Shown here one piece after another: positions 27,027-36,079 of a DNA stretch of 64,000 bases (its first letter is position 1; each line of letters opens with the position of its first letter). The DNA is taken from assembly GCF_016518545.1 (NCBI RefSeq), contig NZ_JACVTO010000007.1, positions 182,379 to 246,378 of the forward strand, given 5' to 3'. The notes beneath the pieces are model-generated. The model made no database searches, had not been told where the DNA came from, and saw nothing but the letters and a program-made list of their open reading frames with translations. Source of the DNA: Pseudomonas sp. S30 (GTDB lineage: Bacteria > Pseudomonadota > Gammaproteobacteria > Pseudomonadales > Pseudomonadaceae). Position numbers and translations under genes: made by a program.

Positions 27027-27578
27027 TCAGGCATGCACGCTCCATTGCACCACGTCGCCTGCAAGCGGCGACTCATCGATGGCATGGACCATGCCGCTGG
27101 CCAGCGCCTCGTTCGGGCCGAGGATCCGTGGATAGGCCATCAGGTAGCGGCTGATGTCCAGTCGCTCCGCAGCGCCGTGGGTGCGCTCGGCGACGATCTC
27201 GGCGTATAGCCGCAGGTCGTAGTCCAGGCTCATGGCATACTCGGCCATCCGCGCGTGGTCCACCGAGCCGTGCAAGGTCCAGTGAAACGGGTGGAACAGA
27301 AACTTGCTGTAGCGGCAGGCCGTTCGATGCTCGCCTGCCAGGAACAGGATGTTGCCCATGGACTCGACCGTGCCCAGATTGTGAGTGTGCACCGGCACCG
27401 GTTGCGCCAGCAGGAAATTGTACAGGGTGAAGCCGTAGCTGCACTCCCCGCCCATGGTCGCGACGTTGATCTGCAAGGTTTCGGCGCCCTGCTGGACGGC
27501 CTTGGAACAGGTATTGATGAGGTTGCCGCAGGTCGAGGAATTGATCGGGCCGGTGAAGTGAATGATGTGACGGGCCAT
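27027..27578 (-). CDS. Orphan ClpP-like serine peptidase
   Basis: 183 residues, ClpP/crotonase fold. Ser73 (TVESMGN, matching the ClpP A-S-M-G), His96 (FLFHPFHW) and Asp141 (LDISRYL) line up with the ClpP triad at near-normal spacing, so it is probably catalytically competent. It lacks the usual ClpP N-terminal sequence, has no partner ATPase nearby and is shorter than housekeeping ClpP (about 200). Start MARHIIHF has GGAGG in front. It may act without Clp ATPases or with an unlinked one. Confidence 0.75.
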   Translation of the reverse strand: MARHIIHFTGPINSSTCGNLINTCSKAVQQGAETLQINVATMGGECSYGFTLYNFLLAQPVPVHTHNLGTVESMGNILFLAGEHRTACRYSKFLFHPFHWTLHGSVDHARMAEYAMSLDYDLRLYAEIVAERTHGAAERLDISRYLMAYPRILGPNEALASGMVHAIDESPLAGDVVQWSVHA

Positions 27579-27769
27579 GAACACCTCCAGAGTGAGCCAG
27601 ACGGGCTGGACGTCCGGTCTCTGGTGGAATCGCTCGACCGGGCAAAGTTCCCCTCGACAGACTCTGCCAAGGTGCATGAAGCGATGGCTCGGGGCTGAGT
27701 CATCCGTTCGGAACCCTGAGCCCCCACGCCCAGTCGGATTGGGGTACCGATCGATTCCAAGGAGAGCTC

Positions 27770-28687
27770 GTGAGCGATATCCGCATCGGCATTTCCGGCT
27801 GGCGCTACGCTCCGTGGCGCAAGGACTTCTACCCCAGCGGCCTGCGGCAGGACGATGAGCTGGCGTTCGCCGCGCGGGCCGTGAACACGATCGAAATCAA
27901 CGGCTCGTTCTATGCCTTGCAAACGCCGGAGCGCTACCTGCAATGGCGCGAGCAGACCCCTGAAGGATTCGTGTTCTCGGTCAAGGCGCCGCGCTACATC
28001 ACCCATGTCCGCCGGCTCAAGGACATCGATGAGGCATTGGCCAACTTCTTCGCCTCCGGGCCCCTGTTGCTGGGCGACAAGCTCGGGCCTTTTCTCTGGC
28101 AGTTCCCACCCTCGCTCAAGTTCGACGAAGCGCGCTTCAGCCATTTTCTCCAGTCCCTGCCACGCGACCGCAAGGCAGCGCGCGACTGCGCCCGAGGCTG
28201 CAGCGAGCGCTACCAGGACAATGGCGGCACCGCGATCAAAGGCAACGTCGCGCTGCGCCATGCCGTGGAGATCCGCCACGAAAGCTTTCTGTGCGAGAGC
28301 TTCATCAAGTTGCTGCGCAAGCACAAGGTCGCCTTGGTAGTGGCCGACAGCGCTGGCAAGTGGCCCTGTGTCGAGGAACTGACCGCCGATTTCGTCTACA
28401 TGCGCCTGCATGGCGACATAGAGCTCTACAGCAGTGGCTACACCGCCAAGGCATTGCGTCACTGGCGTCTGCGTATCCAGGCGTGGAGCGCTGGCAGCCA
28501 GCCCGAAGACGCCTGCCGGGTACTGCGCTCGTCGCCGCCAAAGCGCGCCAGTCGCGATGTGTACTGCTATTTCGACAACGACCAAAAGGTCCATGCGCCT
28601 TTCGATGCCCGGCGCATGCTGAGCAAGCTGGGGCTGGACGGCGATCTGGTCACCGAGCCCGGCGTGGAACCGGAGGAGCGCCTGTGA
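27770..28687 (+). CDS. DUF72 domain-containing protein (YecE-like)
   Basis: 305 residues, TIM-barrel-like DUF72. Typical blocks are RIGISGWRYAPWRKDFYP, NTIEINGSFYALQTPERYLQW, FVFSVKAPRYITHVRRL, LLGDKLGPFLWQFPP, VEIRHESF and YMRLHGDIELYSSGYT. Starts at GTG with AAGGAG upstream. First gene of a four-gene run (endonuclease-like, clsB, YbhN-like), each overlapping the next by a few bases. Biochemical function unknown. Confidence 0.85.
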   Translation: MSDIRIGISGWRYAPWRKDFYPSGLRQDDELAFAARAVNTIEINGSFYALQTPERYLQWREQTPEGFVFSVKAPRYITHVRRLKDIDEALANFFASGPLLLGDKLGPFLWQFPPSLKFDEARFSHFLQSLPRDRKAARDCARGCSERYQDNGGTAIKGNVALRHAVEIRHESFLCESFIKLLRKHKVALVVADSAGKWPCVEELTADFVYMRLHGDIELYSSGYTAKALRHWRLRIQAWSAGSQPEDACRVLRSSPPKRASRDVYCYFDNDQKVHAPFDARRMLSKLGLDGDLVTEPGVEPEERL

Positions 28688-29469
28688 ACGGCCCCCTGAC
28701 GAAGCCCCGCCTGGCGGGCGAGTCACTGCCCGCCGTTCATCGCCTGAAGGTGATGACGCTGAACGTGCACAAGGGCTTCACTCCGTTCAATCGGCGGTTC
28801 ATTCTGCCGGAGCTGCGTGAAGCGGTGCGCGCCGCCGGCGCCGACCTGGTGTTTCTCCAGGAGGTGCATGGCAGTCACCAGGCCCATGCCCAGCAGCACC
28901 CAGGTTGGCCGACTTCACCGCAATACGAGTTTCTGGCCGACAGCATGTGGCCGCAGTTCGCCTACGGGCGCAATGCGGTTTATCCCCATGGCGACCATGG
29001 CAATGCCCTGCTGTCGAAATTCCCGATCGTCGATCACCGCAACCTCGATGTGTCGATTCGCGGCACCGAGGAGCGCGGGCTGCTGCACTGCTGTCTCGAC
29101 GTGCCTGGCCACGACCAGGTGCATGCGATCTGCGTGCACCTGGGGCTGCGGGAGGTGCATCGCCAACGACAGGTGGCGCTGTTGCTGGAGCTACTCGACA
29201 GCCTGCCATCATCGGCCCCCGTCATCGTGGCGGGCGACTTCAACGACTGGCGGCTGAAGGCCGATGCCGTGCTCGGCGAGCACCTGGTCGAAGCCTTCGC
29301 CGAGCGCTTCGGCACCCCGGCGCGCAGCTTCCCGGCGCGCTGGCCGCTGGTGCGCCTGGACCGCATCTACCTGCGTAACGCCATGCCCAGTCAGGCGCAA
29401 GTTCTTTCCAATTATCCCTGGTCGCACCTCTCCGACCACGCACCGCTCGCAGCGGAGGTGAACCTGTGA
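28684..29469 (+). CDS. Endonuclease/exonuclease/phosphatase family protein (YbhP-like)
   Basis: 261 residues, metal-dependent EEP fold. Motifs are VMTLNVHKGF, LVFLQEVHGS (metal-binding Glu), VHLGL, VAGDFNDW (Asp/Asn) and LSDHAPLAAEV (catalytic Asp-His). Starts at GTG within the DUF72 stop (GTGA) with GGAGGAG in front. With clsB and a YbhN-like gene it matches the E. coli ybhP-clsB-ybhN set, so a phospholipid-related phosphodiester substrate is plausible, though a nuclease role is equally possible. Confidence 0.85.
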   Translation: MNGPLTKPRLAGESLPAVHRLKVMTLNVHKGFTPFNRRFILPELREAVRAAGADLVFLQEVHGSHQAHAQQHPGWPTSPQYEFLADSMWPQFAYGRNAVYPHGDHGNALLSKFPIVDHRNLDVSIRGTEERGLLHCCLDVPGHDQVHAICVHLGLREVHRQRQVALLLELLDSLPSSAPVIVAGDFNDWRLKADAVLGEHLVEAFAERFGTPARSFPARWPLVRLDRIYLRNAMPSQAQVLSNYPWSHLSDHAPLAAEVNL

Positions 29470-30671
29470 AACAACCATCCTGGGTCGACGGCAACCACGT
29501 CGAGCTGCTGATCAACGGCGAGCAGTACTACCCGCGCGTGTTCGAAGCCATGGCGGCGGCGCGTACGGAGATTCTTCTGGAGACCTTCATCATCTATGAC
29601 GACAAGGTCGGTCAGCAGCTGCGCCAGGTCCTGATCGACGCCGCCCAGCGCGGGGTGCGGGTCGAAGTAGTGGCCGATGGCTATGGTGCAGGCGAACTGC
29701 CGCGGGACTTCGTGTCGTCGATGGTCGATGCCGGGGTGCATTTTCATGCTTTCGATCCCAAGCCCATGCTGGTGGGCATGCGCACCAACCTGTTCCGCCG
29801 GCTGCACCGCAAGATCGTGGTGGTCGACGCAGAGCGCGCGTTCATCGGGGGCATCAACTACAGCGCCGACCACCTGGGCGATTTCGGACCGATGGCCAAG
29901 CAGGACTATGCCGTAGAAGTCACCGGCCCGGTGGTCGCCCAGGTGCACCGATCCAGCCGCCGACTGATGGCCCCTGTGCTCGACCGTGCCGACACCCTCG
30001 CACCCGTGACCACGCCCACCGGTGCGGCCCAGGCCATGCTGGTGGAGCGGGACAATATCCGCCACCGGACCGACATCGAAGAGCAGTACCTGCAGATGTT
30101 TAGAAAGGCGCAGCACCGCATCGTGGTGGCCAACGCCTATTTCTTCCCGGGCTATCGCCTGTTGCGCGAATTGCGCAACGCCGCCCGGCGCGGCGTCGAG
30201 GTGACCCTGATACTCCAGGGCGAGCCCGACATGCGCTGGGTCCGTGCGGCGTCGCGCCTGCTGTACAACTATCTGCTGCGCGACGATGTGCGCATCCATG
30301 AATACTGCCGTCGCCCGTTACACGGAAAGGTGGCGCTGGTGGACGACGACTGGTCGACGGTAGGGTCCAGCAATCTGGACCCGTTGAGCCTGTCGCTGAA
30401 CCTGGAAGCCAACCTGATGATTCGCGACCGGGCGTTCAACCAGCACTTGCACCAGCACCTGAGCACTCTGGCGGGTGAGCAGTGCAAGGCGGTGACCTTG
30501 CAGCGGATGATTCGGGGTTACTGGTGGCGCGCGCCATTGATCTTCCTGGGCTTTCACCTGACCCGCTGGTTCCCGCGCATCGCCGGGCTGCTGCCGGCGC
30601 ATCGTCAACGTCTGAAGTCGTTGCAGCCGGCCATGCAGGAACAGGGCGATTTGCGCGAGGGGAGTGCCTGA
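29466..30671 (+). CDS. clsB: Cardiolipin synthase B
   Basis: 401 residues, phospholipase D superfamily. Two HKD motifs, LHRKIVVVDAERAFIGGIN and LHGKVALVDDDWSTVGSSNLD, form the active site. ClsB makes cardiolipin from phosphatidylglycerol (and can act on phosphatidylethanolamine). It lacks the N-terminal double transmembrane segment of ClsA, typical of ClsB. GTG start overlaps the upstream stop (GTGA), and its own stop overlaps the next ATG (TGATG). Confidence 0.92.
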   Translation: MKQPSWVDGNHVELLINGEQYYPRVFEAMAAARTEILLETFIIYDDKVGQQLRQVLIDAAQRGVRVEVVADGYGAGELPRDFVSSMVDAGVHFHAFDPKPMLVGMRTNLFRRLHRKIVVVDAERAFIGGINYSADHLGDFGPMAKQDYAVEVTGPVVAQVHRSSRRLMAPVLDRADTLAPVTTPTGAAQAMLVERDNIRHRTDIEEQYLQMFRKAQHRIVVANAYFFPGYRLLRELRNAARRGVEVTLILQGEPDMRWVRAASRLLYNYLLRDDVRIHEYCRRPLHGKVALVDDDWSTVGSSNLDPLSLSLNLEANLMIRDRAFNQHLHQHLSTLAGEQCKAVTLQRMIRGYWWRAPLIFLGFHLTRWFPRIAGLLPAHRQRLKSLQPAMQEQGDLREGSA

Positions 30672-31633
30672 TGGCCAACTCGTCCTGGAAGGTTTGGGGC
30701 AAACGGCTGCTGACCCTGGCCTTCGTCATTCTCATCCCCGTACTGCTGTACACCCTGGCGCGCAACCTGGACTGGCAGGAAGTACGCCAGTCCCTGCTGG
30801 CCTACACCCCCGGGACCCTGGCCCTGGGCATGCTGATCGCCCTCGCCAGCTACCTGGTCTTCGCCAGCTACGATCTGCTCGGCCGCGCCTATACCGGGCA
30901 TCGACTGCCTGTGCGGCAGGTGCTGCCGGTGGCATTCGTCTGCTACGCCTTCAACCTCAACTTCACCACCTGGGTGGGTGGCGTGGCGTTGCGCTACCGG
31001 CTGTACGGGCGCCTGGGCCTGGACACGGCGACGATCACCCGCATCCTCACGCTGGGTCTGCTGACCAACTGGATGGGGTATCTGCTGCTGGCCGGCAGCG
31101 TGTTCGCCCTGGGCCTGGTCAAGCTGCCCGAGAGCTGGACGGTAGGCGCCAGTGGCTTGCAATCGATCGGCGTGGCGATGGTGGCGGTGGCCCTGCTCTA
31201 TCTGCTGGCCTGCGCGTTCGCCAAGCGTCGCACCTGGCAGATTCGCGGCCATGAGATCACCTTGCCCAGCTGGCGTCTGGCCGTCTGTCAGCTGGTGCTC
31301 GGCGCGAGCAATTGGGCACTGATGGCGGCGCTCATCTATCTGCTGCTGCCCCACGACCTGTTCTACCCCTCGATCCTGGGGGTATTGCTCATCAGTTGCA
31401 TCGCTGGGGTCGTCGCGCACATTCCGGCCGGGCTAGGCGTGCTGGAAACCGTGTTCCTGGCCCTGCTGCAGGGACAGTTGAGCCAGGGTACCCTGGTGGC
31501 GGCCTTGTTGGGCTATCGTACCCTGTACTACTTGATCCCGCTGGTCGTGGCGATCGTCGTCTACCTCGTGCTGGAGAAGCGCGCCAAGGCTCTGCGTGCA
31601 AAAACCTCTGCAGCGCCTAGTAACGCCGGGTAA
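30671..31633 (+). CDS. YbhN/UPF0104 family membrane protein
   Basis: 320 residues, about eight transmembrane segments, lysylphosphatidylglycerol-synthase-TM/UPF0104 fold. Signature regions: YAFNLNFTTWVGGVALRYRLYGRLGL near the middle and AHIPAGLGVLETVFLALL in the second half. It is the last gene of the clsB operon (E. coli ybhN equivalent). A role in lipid handling is likely but untested for this subgroup. A terminator-like hairpin follows. Confidence 0.87.
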   Translation: MANSSWKVWGKRLLTLAFVILIPVLLYTLARNLDWQEVRQSLLAYTPGTLALGMLIALASYLVFASYDLLGRAYTGHRLPVRQVLPVAFVCYAFNLNFTTWVGGVALRYRLYGRLGLDTATITRILTLGLLTNWMGYLLLAGSVFALGLVKLPESWTVGASGLQSIGVAMVAVALLYLLACAFAKRRTWQIRGHEITLPSWRLAVCQLVLGASNWALMAALIYLLLPHDLFYPSILGVLLISCIAGVVAHIPAGLGVLETVFLALLQGQLSQGTLVAALLGYRTLYYLIPLVVAIVVYLVLEKRAKALRAKTSAAPSNAG

Positions 31634-31639
31634 TGAAAA

Positions 31640-31656
31640 GGGCCGCGTCGCGGCCC
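31640..31656 (-). terminator. Rho-independent terminator for the metallothionein operon
   Basis: GGGCCGC / GCGGCCC with a three-base loop. Read on the minus strand the hairpin is followed by TTTTC, so it works best for the minus-strand metallothionein unit. It also lies 6 bases after the YbhN-like stop and may act in both directions. Confidence 0.65.
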
Positions 31657-31678
31657 CTGATACGATAAGACCAAGCGA

Positions 31679-31909
31679 TCACGGTGAAATGGGATCGCTT
31701 GCCGGATAGGTTTCGTCCAGCGCGTTATCCACACTTTTCTCGTTGGGCTGGGTCGCCTCGCCGCACTGGCAGTCGCTCATCCGGCAGTGCTCGCCGTGGG
31801 GATGGCCACTGGCGCACGCTTCGCTGCAATACGCCTTGCCGTTATGGGAAAACGCGCTGGCGTCGACCGTGCAGGAGCAGTGATTACAGGCGCAACGTTG
31901 TTCATTCAT
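31679..31909 (-). CDS. Bacterial metallothionein
   Basis: 76 residues with nine cysteines (Cys-x-Cys-x2-Cys-x-Cys at CACNHCSC, then single Cys residues in YCSEACASGH, EHCRMSDCQC) and histidines between. This is the BmtA/SmtA-type layout binding Zn(II), Cd(II) or Cu(I). The C-terminal 20 residues (EKSVDNALDETYPASDPISP) are an extra disordered tail as in pseudomonad members. Start at 31909 has GGAGA upstream. It begins inside the last codons of the upstream acidic-protein gene (8-base overlap). Confidence 0.88.
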   Translation of the reverse strand: MNEQRCACNHCSCTVDASAFSHNGKAYCSEACASGHPHGEHCRMSDCQCGEATQPNEKSVDNALDETYPASDPISP

Positions 31910-32369
31910 GGCGTGATTCTCCATCGTCAGGGACGACATCATCGGTCCAGGGCTGGCCATCCAGGGGTGCCGACCGGGCCAGTTCAGCTTCGTCAAGGCC
32001 ATTGCCGCCGCAGATTTCGTCCTCGTCCACCTCTCGCAGCGCCATGTCCGCCGGCCCTCCGTCGCCTCCGGGTTCGTGAGGGTCGCGGGCGCCGGTCTGG
32101 TCGAAGAGGGTATCGGGGCTCAGATCGTCGAGGGTCACGTTGTCTTCGTGCAGGCTCTCGGTGAGCGCTTCGCCGCCGGTCATGCCGCCCTCGGCCACAC
32201 GCTCGGCTGGGAACTCCTGCTCGGCCTCGGCCTCCGGGCGTTCGTCGCCTACACGGTCACGGCGCTCATCCAGCCGCTCGCTGAAATCCAGCTCACGGAT
32301 GCTGCCCATGCGGTCCTCGGTGTCATCGATTTCCTGAGGCCAGTACTTCTCGTCATCTGCTCGGGCCAT
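31902..32369 (-). CDS. Acidic hypothetical protein upstream of metallothionein
   Basis: 155 residues, strongly acidic, rich in Asp/Glu and Pro with few hydrophobics. The N-terminal segment DDTEDRMGSIRELDFSERLDER is the most ordered-looking part; the C-terminal region (DEDEICGGNGLDEAELARSAPLDGQPW) also looks conserved. Similar pseudomonad proteins carry uninformative database names. GGAGAG precedes the ATG. Overlap with the metallothionein start implies coupled translation. Confidence 0.65.
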   Translation of the reverse strand: MARADDEKYWPQEIDDTEDRMGSIRELDFSERLDERRDRVGDERPEAEAEQEFPAERVAEGGMTGGEALTESLHEDNVTLDDLSPDTLFDQTGARDPHEPGGDGGPADMALREVDEDEICGGNGLDEAELARSAPLDGQPWTDDVVPDDGESRHE

Positions 32370-32537
32370 AGCGGCTCTCCAATGCGGTGCGTTCATCTGG
32401 TCGACTGTGCCGGATCGGGGAAAATTCAGATTTTCATCGAGCCTGCTGCACGCACCGCCAGGCAAAGGGTTTATTGAACTCCGCGGGGGCCCAGTGCCTC
32501 CACCTAGGACTGACCCGCGAATCTTCCGGAGCTCGCC

Positions 32538-35048
32538 ATGGCTAGATCCAAGCCGTTGCAGGAGTATCAGCGCAAGCGTGATTTCCATGGCACTCCCGAG
32601 CCTCAGGGCACACACGGACGTGGCCGTGCAGGTCAGGGTCTGCGCTTCTGCATCCAGAAACATGATGCCAGTCACCTGCACTACGACTTCCGTCTGGAGC
32701 TCGACGGCACGCTCAAGAGCTGGGCGATTCCCAAAGGGCCATCTCTGGATCCCCGGGTGAAGCGCCTGGCCGTACATGTGGAGGATCATCCCCTGGACTA
32801 TGCCGACTTCGAGGGCCATATCCCCGAGGGTCATTACGGTGCGGGCGAGGTGATCGTCTGGGACCGTGGCCTCTGGGAGCCTGAAGGCGATGCGCGTGCC
32901 GGCTACGAGCAAGGCAAGCTGCGGTTCCGCTTGCAAGGCGAGAAGCTCGACGGTGTATGGAACCTGTTCCGCACGCACTTGGCGGGCAAGAAGGAGCAAT
33001 GGATGCTCGTCAAGTCCAAGGACGATCAGGCCCGTGATGAGGGCGAATACAGCATCGTGCAGGCCCGGCCCGACAGCGTGCTGAGCGAACGTACTCTGAA
33101 TCGGCAGGCCAGTGCCGCCAGTGAGGATGTCGAATCGCACCCGACCAAGGCTGCCAAGCCATCGCGGGCCAAGCGCTCAGCACTTCCGCCCACCCTCCAA
33201 CCGCAGCTGGCCACGCTGGTAGATACCCCACCCGCCGGACAATGGTGCTACGAGGTCAAGTTCGACGGCTATCGCATCCTGGGACGCATTCAAGGCAAGC
33301 AGGTGCGTCTGTTCACCCGCAATGGCCATGACTGGAGCGCCAAGATGCCACGCCTGGTCGAGGCCCTGCGCGCCCTGAAGCTCGACAGCGCCTGGCTCGA
33401 TGGCGAAGTGGTGGTCAACGGCGAGCACGACATCGCGGATTTTCAGGCTTTGCAGAACGCGTTCGAGAGCGAGGACGATCGAGCTATTGTTTATTACCTG
33501 TTCGACCTGCCCTTTCTCGGGGGCCAGGACCTGCGCCAGCGCCCCCTGCATCAGCGCCGCGAGACGCTGCGCAAGTTGCTCGATCATGGCCAATCCCCCT
33601 TGTTACGCTACTCCGCCGATTTCGACCAGTCGCCCCAGGACCTGCTCGACAGCGCCTGTCGCCTGGGCATGGAGGGCTTGATCGGCAAACGTGTAGACAG
33701 TACCTACAGTGGGCGGCGCAGTGATGACTGGATCAAGCTCAGGTGCACACGGCGCCAGGAATTCGTGGTGGTCGGCTATACCGATCCGAAAGGCACGCGC
33801 AGTGGTTTCGGTGCGCTCCTGCTGGCCCTGCACGATGTCGACGGTGGTCAATTGCGCTATGCCGGAAAGGTGGGTACGGGATTCACCGCCAGCACTTTGA
33901 ACAGTCTGCATGCACGTATGCGGCCCCTGGCGAGGAAGACCTCTGCCCTGCCCCATCCTCCCACCGGTGCCGAGGCGCGCGGCGTGCACTGGCTGGCACC
34001 CCAACTACTGGCAGAAATCGCCTACGCCCAGATGACCCGCGACGGTATCGTGCGTCACGCCGTGTTCCACGGATTGCGTGACGACAAGCCTGCCAGTGCC
34101 ATCAACCTGGAGCAGCCCATGCCCACGTCTGCAACCAAGCGGCGCCATGCCGATCCCGAAGACCTCGGTGAGCTGCGCGTGACCCATCCTGATCGTGTCA
34201 TAGACGCTACGAGCGGCGCCACCAAGCGCCAGGTGGTGGAGTACTACGCCCAGGTGTCCTCTTGGCTGTTGCCGCAGCTCAAGCACCGCCCAGTCGCTTT
34301 GGTGCGGGCACCCGAAGGCCTGGCAGGCGAGCTGTTCTTCCAGAAGCACGCCGGGCAGTTGCACCTGCCCCACGTGCGAACCTTCGACAAGGCGCAGGCA
34401 GGCCAGGCCGCCATGGTGCTCGATCGCGCCGACAGCCTGCTCGGCGCGGTGCAGATGAACACCCTCGAACTGCACACCTGGAACGCGACCAGCGTCGACT
34501 TCGAGCGGCCCGACCGCTTCGTGCTCGACCTGGACCCTGATCCGGCATTGCCCTGGAAAGCCATGGTGGAGGCCACCCAGCTCACCTTGACCCTGCTCGA
34601 CGAGTTGGGTCTGAAGGTGTTTCTCAAGACCAGCGGTGGCAAAGGCATCCACCTGGTGGTGCCCCTCGTGCGTCGGGCCGGTTGGGACGAGGTGAAGGCC
34701 TTCACTCAGGCGCTCGTGCAACACATGGCGGACCTGTTTCCCGATCGCTTGTCTGCGGTCTCGGGGCCGAAAAATCGAGTGGGCCGCATCTTCATCGACT
34801 ACCTGCGCAATGCGCAGGGGGCGACCACGGCAGCCGCCTATACGCTGCGCGCACGCCCCGGCCTGCCGGTGTCGGTACCGATCTGGCGCGAGGAACTCAC
34901 CCAGATCAAGGGCGCCGACCAATGGACCATCGACACCCTGCCCCGCCGCCTAGCCGACCTGGAGGACCCATGGGCCACGATGTCCAGGACTCGGCAGTCG
35001 ATCACGGCACGCATGCGGCGGCAGCTCGGTCTGGAGACCTCGGGATGA
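32538..35048 (+). CDS. ligD: Multidomain ATP-dependent DNA ligase D
   Basis: 836 residues. Order: 3'-phosphoesterase domain (about 1-170; QKHDASHLHYDFRLELDG), ATP-dependent ligase domain (about 220-530; adenylated Lys241 in EVKFDGYR), polymerase/primase domain (about 545-836; catalytic Asp664/Asp666 in VLDLDPDP, GGKGIHLVVP). It seals and fills double-strand breaks with Ku in non-homologous end joining. No ku gene is in this window. Its stop overlaps the acyl-CoA dehydrogenase start (ATGA). PE-ligase-polymerase order is the Pseudomonas form. Confidence 0.96.
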   Translation: MARSKPLQEYQRKRDFHGTPEPQGTHGRGRAGQGLRFCIQKHDASHLHYDFRLELDGTLKSWAIPKGPSLDPRVKRLAVHVEDHPLDYADFEGHIPEGHYGAGEVIVWDRGLWEPEGDARAGYEQGKLRFRLQGEKLDGVWNLFRTHLAGKKEQWMLVKSKDDQARDEGEYSIVQARPDSVLSERTLNRQASAASEDVESHPTKAAKPSRAKRSALPPTLQPQLATLVDTPPAGQWCYEVKFDGYRILGRIQGKQVRLFTRNGHDWSAKMPRLVEALRALKLDSAWLDGEVVVNGEHDIADFQALQNAFESEDDRAIVYYLFDLPFLGGQDLRQRPLHQRRETLRKLLDHGQSPLLRYSADFDQSPQDLLDSACRLGMEGLIGKRVDSTYSGRRSDDWIKLRCTRRQEFVVVGYTDPKGTRSGFGALLLALHDVDGGQLRYAGKVGTGFTASTLNSLHARMRPLARKTSALPHPPTGAEARGVHWLAPQLLAEIAYAQMTRDGIVRHAVFHGLRDDKPASAINLEQPMPTSATKRRHADPEDLGELRVTHPDRVIDATSGATKRQVVEYYAQVSSWLLPQLKHRPVALVRAPEGLAGELFFQKHAGQLHLPHVRTFDKAQAGQAAMVLDRADSLLGAVQMNTLELHTWNATSVDFERPDRFVLDLDPDPALPWKAMVEATQLTLTLLDELGLKVFLKTSGGKGIHLVVPLVRRAGWDEVKAFTQALVQHMADLFPDRLSAVSGPKNRVGRIFIDYLRNAQGATTAAAYTLRARPGLPVSVPIWREELTQIKGADQWTIDTLPRRLADLEDPWATMSRTRQSITARMRRQLGLETSG

Positions 35049-36079
35049 ACGCGTCGACTTCACCGGACATCGGCCCTCTGTTGCGGGCCTTCAGCGACCG
35101 CAGTCAGGCAAGAAATATCGACCATGCCTTGGAATATACGCTGCGTGCGCTCCAGGCCGGCGGTCATGATGGTCTTCCCCTGCCAGGCCAGGGCCAGACC
35201 CTGCAGCGCTGGCGGGCGCTGGCGCAGGTGGCGGGCTGCGACCTGGCCTTGGCCAAGCTGTACGAAGGCCATACGGATGCGCTGGCCATCCTGGCCGAGT
35301 GTGACGCCGCCGCTCTTGGGGCAGAGGGTCTGTGGGGTGTGTGGGCTGCCGAACCGCCCGCCGCGCGGGCGCGGATCACCGCCCAGGAGGGCCGGACAGT
35401 TCGCCTGCAAGGCCTCAAGGCCTGGTGCTCGGGGGCATTGCAGATCGATCGGGCGCTGATCACAGCGTGGCGTGAGGATGGACGGGGGCAACTGGTCGCC
35501 ATCGAGCTGGGTCACTCTCGCCAGCGCGTCATCGATACCGACTGGCAGGCGGTCGGGATGGCCTCCACGGCCAGCATCACCCTGGCATTCGATGACTGTC
35601 CCGGCATCGCAGTTGGCGAGCCTGACCAATATCTGGCTCGCCCCGGCTTCTGGCAGGGCGGCGGCGGCATCGCCGCCTGCTGGTACGGCGCCGCGCAGGC
35701 CCTGGCCGACTATCTGCACCGCCATTGTGGTACACCCCGCGACGACCCTCATGCCGATGCTCACCTGGGCAGCGTCGATGCCGCGCTGATCGGCGCACGC
35801 GCGGCACTGCGCGAGTGCGCCGCCTGGATCGACCAGCATCCCCAGGCCGATGCGAGCTTCGCGGTGCGGCGCGCCCGCGCCCAGGTTGAACACGCGGCGG
35901 AGCACGTACTGCGGCAGGTCGGCCGAGCGCTGGGCGCCACGCCCTTCTGCCGCACGGGCCACTTCGCCCGGCTAAGCGCCGATCTTCCGGTGTATCTGCG
36001 CCAGAGCCACGCGGAGCGTGACCTGGCGGCCCTAGGACAACAGCGGGCGCGCAGCCCGGCAGGAGACTGGCAGTTATGA
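35045..36079 (+). CDS. Acyl-CoA dehydrogenase-like flavoprotein
   Basis: 344 residues, acyl-CoA dehydrogenase fold (shorter than the usual 380). N-terminal helical part to about 100, beta domain (about 100-200) with EGRTVRLQGLKAWCSGA and ITLAFDDCPGIAVGEPDQYL, then C-terminal helical bundle (about 210-330). A catalytic glutamate could not be assigned with confidence. First of four genes coupled to ligD (ATGA overlap) and followed by a PIG-L deacetylase, also by ATGA overlap. Substrate unknown. Confidence 0.78.
   Translation: MNASTSPDIGPLLRAFSDRSQARNIDHALEYTLRALQAGGHDGLPLPGQGQTLQRWRALAQVAGCDLALAKLYEGHTDALAILAECDAAALGAEGLWGVWAAEPPAARARITAQEGRTVRLQGLKAWCSGALQIDRALITAWREDGRGQLVAIELGHSRQRVIDTDWQAVGMASTASITLAFDDCPGIAVGEPDQYLARPGFWQGGGGIAACWYGAAQALADYLHRHCGTPRDDPHADAHLGSVDAALIGARAALRECAAWIDQHPQADASFAVRRARAQVEHAAEHVLRQVGRALGATPFCRTGHFARLSADLPVYLRQSHAERDLAALGQQRARSPAGDWQL

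Noticed and set aside
25408..27045. A 545-codon open frame antisense to the CheB/CheR hybrid
   Set aside because: It is opposite well-defined kinase and receiver domains and its translation is low-complexity without recognisable motifs.
29466..30671. Phospholipase D toxin or nuclease instead of cardiolipin synthase
   Set aside because: Two complete HKD motifs with ClsB-type spacing, operon partners YbhP-like and YbhN-like, and no signal peptide favour ClsB.
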